From Sepiola atlantica (Eukaryota > Mollusca > Cephalopoda > Sepiida > Sepiolidae), in contig OY744532.1 of NCBI GenBank assembly GCA_963556195.1, forward strand, positions 84,858,734 to 84,922,733: a DNA stretch of 64,000 nucleotides, in the 5' to 3' direction. The notes below the pieces were generated by a model that did not search any database, was not told where the DNA came from, and was given only the letters and a program-made list of their open reading frames with translations. The position numbers and the translations under genes are program-made. Below, piece by piece: positions 11,240 to 22,784 of this stretch; the first letter of the stretch is position 1, and every line of letters begins with the position of its first letter.

Positions 11240-11445
11240 GATCTTAGAAATAGATTAATAAATATTCCTCAAATTTAAGTTTCTTTAGAGTTTTTTAAGG
11301 TCGAGTAATAGAGGCACTGATTCCAATTTAAACATTCTAAATATTTCAAATTTGTATAGTCATTAGACACCATTTAAGCAAGATTCTCTGAATTTCAATA
11401 TCTTATTAAGCCTAAAATTTACATTTGAGACGTTTCCTAGAAACA
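11240..11445 (-). repeat. dispersed repeat family H, copy 1
   Basis: The reverse complement matches 13975-14290, 60690-60985 and the reverse complement of 47150-47440. They share a TTGAAATTCAGAGAAT core followed by GGTGTCTAATGA. The origin is unknown and no coding is seen. Confidence 0.65.
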
Positions 11446-11820
11446 AAATCATGTATATACTTAACCATATTTCTGACTATGATAATTATTTAAATTATGT
11501 GCAGTTTGAAATGAATGGCATCAAGCTATCTCTATCATTTTTTTGGTTTTCAACATTAAACATATATTTAACTCGTGCTTTTGTAATTGGATCTATTTTA
11601 ATGCAAATGTTAAAGAATATTATCTTTAATTTAGAAAACATGATTGCACTTACAGAACTTTATTAGAATTTGGAAATAATAATCCACAGATCATATAGTC
11701 ATAGACGATCTATCTTATTCAATAAAATAGTATTTCATGAACGCATGTTGCCTTATTATACATATCATACATAACTGTTGGTAGATTTTCTTCACAGATG
11801 GAGTTTTCTTTTGATGTTTA
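11446..11820. other. no gene seen
   Basis: AT-rich sequence. A 71-codon open frame (11451-11666) has no motif. Confidence 0.4.
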
Positions 11821-11867
11821 TTATTTTTGACAAAGGGAAGTTTCTTTTTCCCGAAATATTAAATAAA
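11821..11867 (+). ncRNA. degenerate hammerhead-like motif
   Basis: Helix I is a perfect 6 bp (TTATTT with AAATAA). Helix II is GGGAA/TTCCC, then GAAA, and helix III is the self-complementary ATAT with T at position 17. The left core has decayed to TTGACAA. The paired parts match the PLE-1 motif layout, but the core changes predict no activity. Confidence 0.35.
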
Positions 11868-11879
11868 TGTTTTTATTAA

Positions 11880-12530
11880 TCATCCGGACAACACACACAG
11901 AGCTAACACCACACCTTCTGTTATGTAAGACTTTTAGAAAAAAAAATTAAATAGTGTGTCCAATACGTGCTAACTTTATGACGTAGAAAAATGATGTTCT
12001 ATTTTATTCTACGAAACAGCATAGAAGCTAAAATTCATCTGTTGTAACTATAAGAAGTGAAATAACTATTTTTGTTTATTTTATTCGAAAAAGCATGGAC
12101 GTTATAATTTTAAAGATTGAGCTTCTATGAAGTTGATTTTTTATATTGATTTTATGTACAAAGTATTGTCGAGATAATAGTGTAGTAATTGCTAGCCTGG
12201 AACTAAATTTAAGTTTTGGTCATTATATATTATGTTTCTGATTACAGGAGATACATTGCAGAAGCCATTGAATTGTATGATTTATCAAAATTTATAACGA
12301 GTACTAATTCCAGTAATCTTCGCCGTGATCGATTTAAAATGAGTTTAATCAGACTAGCTTGTTTAAAGTTACAGAAATGATCATTGTACAATATATGAGA
12401 TAATAGTGTACTAAGGAAAGTGTTTATTTTAATGCTGTATATATTTATCTACCCCGTTCATTTTTACAAACATATATTTGATTTGAATTACTGAAGAGGA
12501 CACTATATATTTCTGCCCTAGGTGTGCAGT
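11880..12530. other. no gene seen
   Basis: AT-rich unique sequence without motifs, matching repeats or long frames. Confidence 0.45.
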
Positions 12531-12539
12531 TTTGGGGAA

Positions 12540-13500
12540 AATTTTTGTCATAGTTAGTGTTTTGTTTCGTCATCTGTGATATAGGTCGTATTGTTGGCAT
12601 TGTAAACTCATTTAGAGTGTTGTAAATTACTTTATTATTAGTTATAGTAGGTAAAAGGCGATTTATGTGTATAACAGCTAAGTATATTGAATTGTTTGGT
12701 TATATTTTTTGGCATAAAAATTGCAGAGCTTATTTTATTGCATTTTATGTGAAAGGTTTAAGGTATTTAAGGTTTTGAGTGAGTTTCTAATGAAATATGT
12801 ATGGTATTGTATGTTTTGAGTAACTTACTAATGACATATATAAGGGGCTGTATGTTTTGAGTGAGTTACTAATGACATGTGTAAGGTAATGTAGGTTTTG
12901 AGTGAGTTTCTAATGACATATGTAAGGTATTGTAGGTTTTGAGTGAGTTTCTAATGACATATGTAAGGTATTGTAGATTTTGAGTGAGTTTCTAATGACA
13001 TATGTAAGGTATTGTAGGTTTTGAGTGAGTTTCTAATGAATGTAATTTCTTTTAAAATATTGTGGGCGAGAAATTCTTAGCGCAGGAAAGGGAAAAATGT
13101 TAGTGTGTCTGTTTATAATTTGTTTACATGGTGTTAAAAATATAAATGAAGCCATTTTTGTAAAGTTTTGCGACGTACATTGATAATTAGATTAGGCATG
13201 TTCAGAAATGTTATCGAGTTATTGTTTTCTGTTTCCGATGTTAAATTTATGGCGTTTTAATTTTGGTAATTTTTTTCTATTTGTGTGTGTTTCAGGCTGA
13301 ACATTTTGAATATGATTGATAAATCTAAAGTATTCAGTATTTTGTGGTAATCTAAATTTGAATGAGGCAGATTCTATGAATGCAAAGAGTACGTAATCCA
13401 CTAAATGGCTTGTCCCACAGTCATACACACATACACACACACACACACATGTTCTGACACCGGTTTTTCCCGTTTTTCTTCGACCCACTCGGTCTTTTAT
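12540..13500 (-). pseudogene. Penelope-like element 3a remnant (RT, linker, GIY-YIG)
   Basis: Minus strand, in order: an RT piece with FIESASFKFRLPQNTEYFRF at about 13380-13310 (the palm segment seen in PLE-1), then NHIQNVQPETHTNRKKLP. A 41-bp minisatellite follows (12766-13040) whose unit reads TIPYICH-stop-KLTQN, matching the inter-domain linker. Then comes a GIY-YIG trace, VYNANNTTYITDDETKH, at about 12610-12560. Stops and frameshifts are frequent, so it is an old copy. Confidence 0.65.
12766..13040. repeat. 41-bp minisatellite, about 6.6 copies, in PLE-3a linker
   Basis: The unit contains GAGTGAGTTTCTAATGACAT and GTAAGGTATTGTAGG. Later units are nearly identical; the first two are more diverged. 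The period of 41 is not a multiple of three, so it destroys any reading frame. Confidence 0.95.
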
Positions 13501-13503
13501 TGT

Positions 13504-13546
13504 TGTCTTCTGATAATGAAAGTTTTTCCTTCGAAAATTTAAGATT
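13504..13546 (+). ncRNA. degenerate hammerhead-like motif before (TA)n
   Basis: Helix I is five pairs including one wobble (GTCTT with AAGAT). The core CTGATAA carries the same G8-to-A change as family I. It is followed by a weak GAAAG/CCTTC helix II, GAA, and the self-complementary AATT as helix III with T at 17. A (TA)n array follows about 180 bp downstream. Confidence 0.35.
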
Positions 13547-13724
13547 ACCCTTTGCCGAACTGTTACTTACCGGACAGTATTTACTATTTGGTATTTAATC
13601 AGTTTTCGTGAAATTATTAATAAATCGTTTTGAGTTTCACTTTCTCCCTGCGTTTATTTCTTTTCACTTTTCCATCTTACGGCAACCACATCGCATTGCT
13701 ATAGCCTCGGACGACTAATCTGCA

Positions 13725-13725
<1 letters not shown>

Positions 13726-13802
<77 letters not shown>

Positions 13803-13809
13803 TATATGT
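13726..13809. repeat. (TA)n microsatellite
   Basis: TA array with a terminal imperfect TATACATA stretch and a short GT run. Confidence 0.95.
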
Positions 13810-13974
13810 GTGTGTGTATATGTGTATTATCGTTATACCCGTCCCAGAGCGGGTTGAATTATGTCTCCAAACACAGCAGTTTTGCCACCACTTTTATGTC
13901 TACATACTAATATAAAAATCAAGATATAATGATACCCAACCTTATATCTGAAAATATATTCCAATGTTGATGAA

Positions 13975-14290
13975 AAATCTATTAACACATTTAGACCTTA
14001 GAAAATGTCTACAATGTAGGTATTAAGCTTGAGGGATCTTAAAAAGAAATTAAAATTCAGGGAATCTTGCTTAATCGGTTTCTGATATTTGTAGATCAAA
14101 TTCAATGTAAAAGTGATGTATTCCAAATTTCATATGATAGGTTGTGCCAATGTTATAACCATCCAAACCCTTTTAAAATTTGAGGAACATATATGTTAAA
14201 TGAAGTGGCATTTATATTTTACAACTTTCACGAGAATCGATATTCAACCGCTTTTGCAAGAACAGAAATTCAAACTAAGTATAGCCCATA
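13975..14290 (+). repeat. dispersed repeat family H, copy 2
   Basis: Matches the family H copies at 11.3, 47.3 and 60.8 kb. This copy and the 60.8-kb copy are both followed by a (TA)n array about 35-50 bp downstream. Confidence 0.65.
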
Positions 14291-14337
14291 TTTAGACATC
14301 TTACTTATAGTAGCTTTACATGCAAATATATAATCAT

Positions 14338-14497
14338 CAATATATATATATATATATATATATGAGGGTAAAATGGCCGATATACTATAAAATGAAATGC
14401 CATGAAACGGAAAAACAAATTAAAATACAGGAAAATGTCATTAATAAACGAGATTTTACCAGCTTCGTTCGGATCAACAAACGTCTTCAGAAAAGGC
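14338..14497 (-). repeat. dispersed repeat family G, copy 1, hammerhead-like head and (TA)n tail
   Basis: Read on the minus strand it starts at about 14497 with a hammerhead-like fold: helix I TTTT/AAAA, CTGAAGA, helix II CGTTTG/CGAACG, then GAAG where GAAA is expected. A body of about 85 bp follows, ending in the (TA)n at 14338-14363. The body matches 43998-44170, and its last part matches the spacer at 831-850. It is the same head-body-(TA)n order as families E and I. Confidence 0.5.
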
Positions 14498-14721
14498 GGA
14501 CATATTTAATTTATTCAAAAACAGTACAAATATACAAAAAAAGAAGAGCGCACAACGAGATGTTATTGGCACGTGTTTAATTATTTGAAAAAAAGTAAAA
14601 TGCTTACGGAGAGCCGTTAAAATTGGAAAAGGGGAGGTAAGAAGAAAAGAGAGAGAAAAAGCAATGGAAAATATGGATGAAATGTAAAAATGAAAAGCTA
14701 CTTTAACCGGAATCGCAGTGG

Positions 14722-14726
<5 letters not shown>

Positions 14727-14792
<66 letters not shown>
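14727..14792. repeat. (TA)n microsatellite at PLE-3b 3' end
   Basis: TA array directly abutting the 3' end of the minus-strand PLE-3b. Confidence 0.95.
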
Positions 14793-14793
<1 letters not shown>

Positions 14794-16330
14794 CATTGTT
14801 TCAGTGCCATTTTTACCAGATGTTTGCCAAACGAATAGATCCGAATCTGAAGTTTATGTTATATGGTGATGAAGGAAATAGTATAGCGCTTTCGATGCAC
14901 TTGCGACGTTGGAGAGTGTATTCACCTTTTATGAGGTGCCATTTGTAAAATCAAATTGTGTGTAAAAGTGTTTCTGTGTATGACTAGTGCGTTAGTAGAA
15001 TTCTTGTTTTTGAGGTCCTGTTTGTGTTCGTAAATGCAGGATGTTACATGTGTGGCCGTTTCACTGATATAAAACATCAAACATGCGGCACATTTGATCT
15101 TTTAAATGCTGGCTAAGTAAGAGTTGTCCTTAAAGGCTAGTTGTGGATGGGGTTTGTAGTTTTGAATAAATCTTTAATTATTTTAGAGGTTGTTGTTACT
15201 ATAGGTATGTTAGGTTTTAATTGTTACTATAGGTATGTTAGGTGTTAATTGTTACTATAGGTATGTTAGGTTTTAATTGTTACTATAGGTATGTTAGGTT
15301 TTAATTGTTACTATAGGTATGTTAGGTTTTAATTGTTACTATAGGTATGTTAGGTTTTAATTGTTAGTATAGGTATGTTAGGTTTTAATTGTTACTATAG
15401 GTATGTTAGGTTTTAATTGTTAGTATAGGTATGTTAGGTTTTAATTGTTACTGTAAAGAAATAGATATGGGATTATTGGGGAGAACTATGTCAGATTTAA
15501 TTTACTCAATCATGTCGGCGTTATTAGTGCTGGTGATGTTATGAGAGATAATTTTTGTGGTGTTATTCTGTTTTTTGTGTGTGTTGATATTATAGGCTTT
15601 GCATTTAGCATTTCGGATGAACAATTGAGGATATTTTAAAGCTTCGTAAGAGTTCTGGATATAGGTTTCTTCATTGCGGAAGTAAGCATGGCTGAACATT
15701 CTAAGAGCTCTGAGAAACAAGCCTATGATCAATCCGGATATTATTCTGTTGTGATCAGAGTAAAAATGTATCAGATGATTGTTATTTGTTTGTTTTCTAA
15801 AGACCGAGATGTCTAGGCCGTTATGGATGGTGTGCAGAGTGATAGCAAGTACGTTGAGGATATGATTATTTTAAATTCAAAGGTGAAGGAAATAGTGGAT
15901 TAAATTTTATTAAGTGTGTCGACTATGTAAGGGAAATTAATGTGAGGTAGCAAAAGTAGTCAGAAGTGTGGGGTAAGATTGATTTGAAGGGGCCGTTCTA
16001 TAAAATGTCAAGAAAAAGACAGGTAAATACTTCGCTATCACAAGAGCCCATGGGGAAACCAAATCTTTCTTTGTATAATTTGTCTTTAAAAGTAAAATGG
16101 CATTGTAGTGTGATTGAATGACATAATTTAATTACTTTGATGGTAGAAAGAGGAGCTTAATCTTGGACTTAATGAGAAGAATTTTGATAAATATATGGCA
16201 TTTGGCAATAGGTACGTTAGTATAAAGAGATTTGATATCTAAACTGGCCATGGTAAGTGTTGTGAAGTTGTTCCACAGTAAATAATAAATAAAGGAATTC
16301 AAGTCGAGGGTTGGTTTATTAAGTGTATTA
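14793..16330 (-). mobile_element. Penelope-like element 3b, decayed
   Basis: Minus strand, in order: RT motif A ASLDIKSLYTNVPI (about 16250-16210); FGFPMGSCDSEVFTCLFL (about 16065-16010); NNNHLIHFYSDHNRIISGLI then IGLFLRALRMFSHAYFRNEE (about 15790-15640); and a linker with a minisatellite (15187-15452). The GIY-YIG domain is at about 15140-14920: CAACLMFYISETATHVTSCI then YEHKQDLKNKNSTNALVIH. Next is a 3' end with a short hammerhead-like CTGGTAA...GAAAC (14794-14819), and finally (TA)n. Many stops and frameshifts make it inactive. Confidence 0.8.
15187..15452. repeat. 28-bp minisatellite, about 9.5 copies, in PLE-3b linker
   Basis: The unit TTACTATAGGTATGTTAGG plus TTTTAATTG is repeated head to tail. 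On the minus strand the unit reads PNIPIVTI, the linker segment that PLE-1 carries as CIPTVQTTSQ. The period of 28 shifts frame at every repeat. Confidence 0.95.
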
Positions 16331-17560
16331 ACAAAGTTAGAAAGTGTCTAGCTCTTGGCTAGACAGTTACAAGACTGCGTTTTGTCTTCTGGTGTCTCGC
16401 ACTATTTATAGTGACAACCGGTGTTGTTTCTCCTGTGTAAGAACGGCCGGTGTAACAGTAAGGTTATTCAGAGTCATGTAGCAGATCTCTGGATTTTTTA
16501 TGTGGGCAATACTAATGAAACCGAGGAGGAGTGCTTATTTCTGCTATTTTTCTGGCTAATTATGTGGTGTCCTGCTCATGTTTATATGAAAGGTCTCATA
16601 GGAATGTTAACTTTATGCGTTTTTGATGGGCCATTAAATTCTGGAGTTTGACAAGTTGCTTCATACCAAATTTAGCACATGGATATCCCTTAGTCTTAGT
16701 ATCTGTACTTATATATTGTGTTCAGTATTAGAAATAGTAGTAAGGACACTGTTCCCTCTCTGATATATCCGATATGTGAAGAGTTTGCCATGATAAATTA
16801 AGTGCAATTCTGATGGTTAGTTTAACAGCCAATAGGTCACCAAGAGTAAGATAGGCAAATGGACACAAATTCTCAATTATGACAGTGCTATATTTCAGAG
16901 TAATGGAAGACCTTCATTGAAATATCAAGATGCCAAGTACTTTCAAAAACAGTCGAGAATTAAGCTGCGTTTACAGAGACAGATATGGACAATGAAGTAA
17001 ATTTTAGATTTTTGAAACATACGCACTGTATTAAAAGTATCCGTTCCCCGAGGTATATTTACTTTTAGACCTGAAATTAACAATGTATGGAACTATATTT
17101 TCTTCTGTGATTAATTTTTGTTTCCTGCGATTTTTAATCAGTTCCGCAAATCCTTCCATATTCCATTGTGTGTTCTATTCTGTGGGCATTGTTCGTTTCT
17201 CGAATTCATTTGATTTATTGTTTTGTTTACTATATATTATCTCGGTCTATGTCTTCATCTTAACGGTTATATTTCGTATTGCTGATTTACCTGTTAACTT
17301 TAGATTCGGTTAATGTTTACTTTATATGATAATTAAACTTGCTAAGCATGTTTCCCGATCCGTTCGTCACTTATATGCTCCAAAAGTATTCGGGATAATC
17401 GCATCGTAAAGCATCGTGGGTATACCTGGTGTGTCATAGCTCAGGTGTAAGATGTTAAAACGTCTCTGACAGAAATGTTAACTTCTACTGAACATACTCT
17501 GAATGATAAAGCACAAAACGATTTACCAGAATTGGAACACATTGATGAACTGTTACAGGG
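16331..17560. other. no gene seen
   Basis: Unique sequence with short open frames at 16421-16651 and 17083-17313 that lack motifs. The stretch just above 16330 may hold more of the PLE-3b N-terminus, but I cannot recognise it. Confidence 0.4.
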
Positions 17561-17561
17561 A

Positions 17562-17721
17562 AGTAAACTGATACGGCAACTATCTCCTAATACGACAAAT
17601 AATTATACAGCCTAGAGAAGTATATTACAGAATGTAATGACATTTAGTAAGTCGAGTCATTCGGGTGTCGGGTGTATTAAAAGGAACTAACCTTAACGTA
17701 CTACTACTATTGCACTACTAC
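17562..17721 (+). repeat. dispersed repeat family J, copy 1 (interrupted by LTR element 1)
   Basis: Similar to 22487-22640 over about 150 bp, including the terminal GCACTACTAC region. The LTR element is inserted near the right end of this copy, so copy 2 serves as a paralogous empty site. Confidence 0.75.
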
Positions 17722-18855
17722 TGTTGCATAAATACTGAAATTAAACGTCACGAGAGCAAAGGGGGGGGGGAGAGAGCTTATTTATTACTACACGCAGAAA
17801 TCCTTCCGACTGAGGCAGTTCTCCAAAACCACCTCAACAGTTCGCTATTACATCCTCTCCGGCCGAAAACAACGCGAAATGTTCATGAGAGGATTAATAG
17901 TGATTTCAATCTTTTTTCTTAATACTTCTGATGATACAATTTTCATAGACACTTTCATAGTCATCCTTTAATCAAACATGTTTCTCAGTAATTTTAACAC
18001 ACTTTGGAGAGTCATTTTTCCACAGGGACCGTAAACACACTTTTCTTAAGAGTCATTTAAACAGATTTCTAAACACATTTTTCAAGAGTCCAAAAGTCAC
18101 TTTGAAACACAGTTTCCAGATATTTTACATTATAAGAAAGTTACCTTTGTAGATCTCGTCCGTCGCTGGCCCTCATCTTGTTACTGGCTGTGATCGCCGC
18201 GCGGCACCTGTTTTTGTGGGCAAACTCTATCTTTAAGCGGAGGACAAAGACACTCGAAGTCGGATTTTCTGAGAGATTTCTTTTGTTCTTTTTATTTCAT
18301 GCTTTCATTCGAGTGGAGGGGTTTCCATTATTGGTTCTTCATTCACATCTTCCTAAGTTCGTACTGTGTGGGACGTTAGACGCTGTTAGTTTTTCTTAGT
18401 AGCTTTGGCCCATATCTCTTCGATTCACACCTCAACTCTTGCATTCGAGAGCTACCTCATGCGCTCGCAACAAGCTTCCATGGTGATCTCTTTTGGATAC
18501 AGCCCTTATCGCGAGCGATTACATTCTTGGGAAAACTTCGCTCGCTTTTCCGAAACGACGTTGTCGCTTCGAACTCCCATGGCAGACTGATTCTAAAAAG
18601 CTAAGTTCTTGTTCTCCGTGGTGACGTAATCATCATTCCCACGCACGAGATGGGGACAAAAACGACTCACTCTGATCTCTGACTCAAAGGTCACGTCAGG
18701 TGTCTAAATTTATTATGACTATTCTTGGATCAAACTCTTCTCTGAACTAACTTCTGAGTCCAGAAACAAAACCTATTTTTCAATAACAAAATTAGCTATT
18801 TGATACTAGTTAACCTACTGTGCCTTGCATAATGGGGCCCTACAGTATTGTAACA
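17722..18855 (-). repeat. LTR element 1, 3' LTR (left)
   Basis: Read on the minus strand, U3 starts at 18855 with TGTTACAATACTG. The first about 290 bp of U3 are shared with LTR element 2; the rest is specific to this subfamily. A minus-strand AATAAA (within GTAATAAATAAG) near 17785 is a candidate polyadenylation signal. A run of ten G at 17761-17770 varies between the two LTRs. Confidence 0.85.
18621..18700 (-). promoter_or_regulatory. bZIP-type site cluster in LTR U3
   Basis: Within 80 bp the U3 has a TTACGTCA half-CRE (at 18622-18629), an AP-1 consensus TGAGTCA (complement of 18680-18686) and TGACGTGA (complement of 18691-18698). The same sites recur in all four LTRs of elements 1 and 2 (copies near 22160-22240, 24525-24605 and 27795-27875). 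Binding is inferred from consensus only. Confidence 0.4.
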
Positions 18856-18870
18856 CTCCTTCCTTCCCTA
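18856..18870 (-). other. polypurine tract of LTR element 1
   Basis: The minus strand reads GGGAAGGAAGGAG immediately before the 3' LTR, as expected for the plus-strand primer of reverse transcription. This fixes the element on the minus strand. Confidence 0.8.
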
Positions 18871-21209
18871 TAAACAAAAAAAACAAAAAATCCCAAGATT
18901 TTCTCTTTTTTTAAAAAACCAACCCCTCCCAGGGACTGTTAAAAATCCGAGCCTGAGCACTCCTGGGGTTAGCATCATTTCACCCCTGCCAGAATTTTTT
19001 TCGGCACCACATGACAATATTTCCGGGATGTGGGAGAGTTTGCTCCCTACGGTCGTTACCGGCTAAAAAAAGCCATCCCCTGTCATAAATCAACATCAGG
19101 CGTTTCTCGCCTATCTCTCCTGCAAAATCTACCACATAAATTCGCTCTTGCTCACACACGTTCTCCGTGCTCGACCACTTCCCAAAAATTCCCGGTATGT
19201 TACACTTTCGGGCCACCATCACTTTCTTAGATAACTTCAACAAACGGTCGGCACACAACCGATTAAACTAACTGCGCGTTTTATTCTCGCGAAATAGGGG
19301 AACAAAAAAACAGAAAAAAACCCTTCATTGACCTATTCTCTAATGGTCAGCCTCGAAGCTTACTGAAGGTACCGTCACTATGCTGCTTGCTATATATGGA
19401 CCATACATTTCTGATACGCCCGTGCTCCCGTCGCGAATGACAGCGAACAAACACCCAGTTTCTAACTCCCAACCCTGTTCATTAAACGTCGAGGACCCCA
19501 TCCCATGGATCTATCTAGTCGATACGGTATTGAGCGAAATGTCACATCGAATCATCTCTGCTCCCGGAACACGCCGAATGACCACAAACTAGGCCCAACC
19601 TATAATCTTATAATTAAATGCAATTAACACCCGGTACCTCCTTTTTTAAAAAATCGATCCCTATGGTTCTATCCGCCCCGATGCGCGCACCCGAGTCACA
19701 CCACACCCCAGCTTAACTCCATCCCCACTGGTGTTGAGCAGACACCAATTCCATGCGTTCCCTTCCCGTGTCCCTATCTATGCGGTGAGGGGGTGGGGTA
19801 TCTTCGCAGCACACTCGTTGGCAAACATCCAAAATCCACAAAAAAAAATGGGACCACAATTTCAAAGCTTAACATTTTACACAACTTTCACACACTCTAT
19901 CGGCGCAGTTGGGCACACCTGGGTCACAAAAACAACAATTTCCATAACTGACCACCGTCCTTTTCTCGTGGTCCCACAGAATGACCATACCACCGTCATT
20001 CTCCCGTTCGCAATTTTAACGTATGCAGGCTTTACCACAAGCCTCGCCACTAACCCATGGGTACTCTATAAAAGAGAGCATACGAGCAAACGCCGGGAAT
20101 CCCTCATTGACTTTCCAAGCCTGTACATACTCTGTACACGGGGATTCTTCCCGATAAAATCAACCCTGTCCAAGAGTTTCCGCGATCCGACCCAAACCAA
20201 CTCTAGCTGCCGTCAGCTGCCCGAACCTAATCAACTCAAATCGCCCGGCTGACCCAAACTCATACCCATTAAATTATCTGCCTTTTTTTTAAAAAATCTT
20301 TTACGTAACTGGTATAGCATTCTCACTTAACCGACTAAACTTCTCCAAAATGCATTCAAAAACAACAATAATAAAAAAAATAAAAGTCGAACCAATGAAT
20401 TAATGGCAAACCCTCTCCACAATACAATTACAAATTATGCAGTACAATATTATATTTAAAAAAACAACAATTTCATGCAATACAATTCAATTGAACAAAA
20501 AAACAAAGACAATTATCCCGGGGCGACATCAGGCGACCCCGCCAGCTGTTCGCACACAGTCCTTTCCCTCTCTCTCTTAAAGTTCCGTTACCTCAAAGTC
20601 CAACCACAGCCTTGCGTCACTCGTGTCCGTCCTGAAACAAAACAGGATTCGTAGACAAAACACTATGCGGCACCAGTCAGCACATGTGCCTCTCACTCAC
20701 TCTTTTTTTTTCACATTCCTTCTCCCTTTCTCTCACTTTTTTTTTCTCTTTCCATCTCATATTTATTTCCTCTTTCTTTTACACTGTCTCTCTCTCTACC
20801 AACGTATAACTCATCACTCTCACTTTTATCCTCTCTCTCATTTTTTTCTGCATCAAACGCCACCCACAACATATATGTAAAATAAAAAAAACACATTTAA
20901 AACACAAATTAACACATGAATTAAAACCACAACCTATTCTTCCTTAAGGTTTTGTTACCTTAAAAATCCAATCGTGTTTTTTCTGTCTTTTTTTTTTTTT
21001 TACTAAATCATTTTACTCATCGGCATATCACTTTTTCTCTGTCTCCGACTCTGTCCGTCTCTGCCTCTCTCTCTTTCTTTTTCCCTTTTTTTTTATCGGA
21101 CCGAACGTGTTTTTTTTTTCTTTTTTTTTTTAATATTTAATTTTTTATTTTAGACCGCAAACGTTGTTAGTACCCATGGTTCGAATTCAATCTGTTCCAT
21201 GTCGAAACA
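18871..21209 (-). other. LTR element 1 interior, non-coding
   Basis: 18871-19480 is about 95% identical to 24776-25385 of element 2; the middle is only loosely similar (e.g. 19910-20210 with 25595-25910). A 92-codon minus-strand frame at 18980-19258 (GEKRLMLIYDRGWLFLAGND core) is matched by 24886-25089 in element 2. The whole stretch is conserved at the DNA level, so I do not take this as proof of coding. 20560-21140 is strongly pyrimidine-rich (purine-rich in the transcript). No retroviral protein domain is visible. Confidence 0.6.
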
Positions 21210-21210
21210 G
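21192..21210 (-). ncRNA. leader hairpin next to primer site, element 1
   Basis: CTGTT and AACAG pair around a 9-nt loop. The equivalent in element 2 (27174-27193) is CCGTTTC/GAAACGG. The second pair changes from T-A to C-G between the elements, a compensatory change that supports a folded leader RNA. Confidence 0.4.
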
Positions 21211-21227
21211 CTGGTCACTAAGCACCA
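21210..21227 (-). other. candidate primer-binding site, element 1
   Basis: The minus strand has TGGTGCTTAGTGACC starting 12 nt inside the 5' LTR end. The element 2 counterpart, TGGTAGCCGTGACC, starts 11 nt inside. TGG is the usual start of a tRNA-primed site; I cannot name the tRNA. Confidence 0.4.
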
Positions 21228-21239
21228 AAAAGAAGCATC

Positions 21240-22369
21240 TGTTGCATACCTACTGAAATTAAACGTCACGAGAGCAAAGGGGGGGAGAGAGCTTATTTAT
21301 TACTACACGCAGAAATCCTTCCGACTGAGGCAGTTCTCCAAAACCACCTCAACAGTTCGCTATTACATCCTCTCCGGCCGAAAACAACGCGAAATGTTCA
21401 TGAGAGGATTAATAGTGATTTCAATCTTTTTTCTTAATACTTCTGATGATACAATTTTCATAGACACTTTCATAGTCATCCTTAATCAAACATGTTTCTC
21501 AGTAATTTTAACACACTTTGGAGAGTCATTTTTCAACAGGGACCGTAAACACACTTTTCTTAAGAGTCATTTAAACAGACTTCTAAACACATTTTTCAAG
21601 AGTCCAAAAGTCACTTTGAAACACAGTTTCCAGATATTTTACATTATAAGAAAGTTACCTTTGTAGATCTCGTCCGTCGCTGGCCCTCATCTTGTTACTG
21701 GCTGTGATCGCCGCGCGGCACCTGTTTTTGTGGGCAAACTCTATCTTTAAGCGGAGGACAAAGACACTCGAAGTCGGATTTTCTGAGAGATTTCTTTTGT
21801 TCTTTTTATTTCATGCTTTCATTCGAGTGGAGGGGTTTCCATTATTGGTTCTTCATTCACATCTTCCTAAGTTCGTACTGTGTGGGACGTTAGACGCTGT
21901 TAGTTTTTCTTAGTAGCTTTGGCCCATATCTCTTCGATTCACACCTCAACTCTTGCATTCGAGAGCTACCTCATGCGCTCGCAACAAGCTTCCATGGTGA
22001 TCTCTTTTGGATACAGCCCTTATCGCGAGCGATTACATTCTTGGGAAAACTTCGCTCGCTTTTCCGAAACGACGTTGTCGCTTCGAACTCCCATGGCAGA
22101 CTGATTCTAAAAAGCTAAGTTCTTGTTCTCCGTGGTGACGTAATCATCATTCCCACGCACGAGATGGGGACAAAAACGACTCACTCTGATCTCTGACTCA
22201 AAGGTCACGTCAGGTGTCTAAATTTATTATGACTATTCTTGGATCAAACTCTTCTCTGAACTCACTTCTGAGTCCAGAAACAAAACCTATTTTTCAATAA
22301 CAAAATTAGCTATTTGATACTAGTTAACCTACTGTGCCTTGCATAATGGGGCCCTACAGTATTGTAACA
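21240..22369 (-). repeat. LTR element 1, 5' LTR (right)
   Basis: Over 99% identical by eye to 17722-18855. Differences include G-run length, GCATACC against GCATAAA near the end, CAACAGG against CCACAGG, and GAACTCACTT against GAACTAACTT. Confidence 0.85.
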
Positions 22370-22380
22370 CTACTAGTAGC

Positions 22381-22434
<54 letters not shown>
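22370..22434. repeat. (AAT)n microsatellite, right flank of LTR element 1
   Basis: Begins CTACTAGTAGC and continues as AAT repeats. It is the other half of the microsatellite at the end of repeat J copy 1. Confidence 0.9.
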
Positions 22435-22486
22435 TTTATCCATTACCTCCATTTTAATCTAAAATAATAGTAATATACACATGCAT

Positions 22487-22673
22487 TTAACTGATAAACC
22501 AACTACCGCTAATAGGGCAAATAATAATACAGTCACGAAAAGAATAGTACAGAATTGAAGGACATTTAGAATGCTATGTCATTCAGGAATTAAATTTAAC
22601 GTCCTGCTACTACCACTACTGCACTGCTACTTGTAGCAATACTACTACTACTACTAATAATAACAACAATAAC

Positions 22674-22722
<49 letters not shown>
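22487..22722 (+). repeat. dispersed repeat family J, copy 2, ending in trinucleotide repeats
   Basis: Uninterrupted relative of 17562-17721. It continues into (CTA)n and then (AAT)n up to 22722, showing that this repeat carries its own trinucleotide tail. Confidence 0.7.
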
Positions 22723-22724
<2 letters not shown>

Positions 22725-22784
22725 CACATGTTATGACCCCAGCCTTGGCTATCGTGAAAGGTGAAAGAGTAGGAACATATCAAG

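Larger units (their letters stand above)
17722..22369 (-). mobile_element. LTR element 1, complete, no gag-pol (LARD-like)
   Basis: Two long direct repeats (17722-18855, 1134 bp; 21240-22369, 1130 bp) flank 2384 bp. Ends are TGTTGCA...TGTAACA, and the 4-bp direct repeat CTAC flanks the whole element (17718-17721 and 22370-22373). Orientation is minus: a purine tract GGGAAGGAAGGAG (minus strand) abuts the left LTR and a TGG-starting primer-site candidate lies inside the right LTR. The interior has no gag, protease, RT or integrase, so it must be mobilised in trans. The LTRs differ at only about eight sites, so the insertion is recent. Confidence 0.85.
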
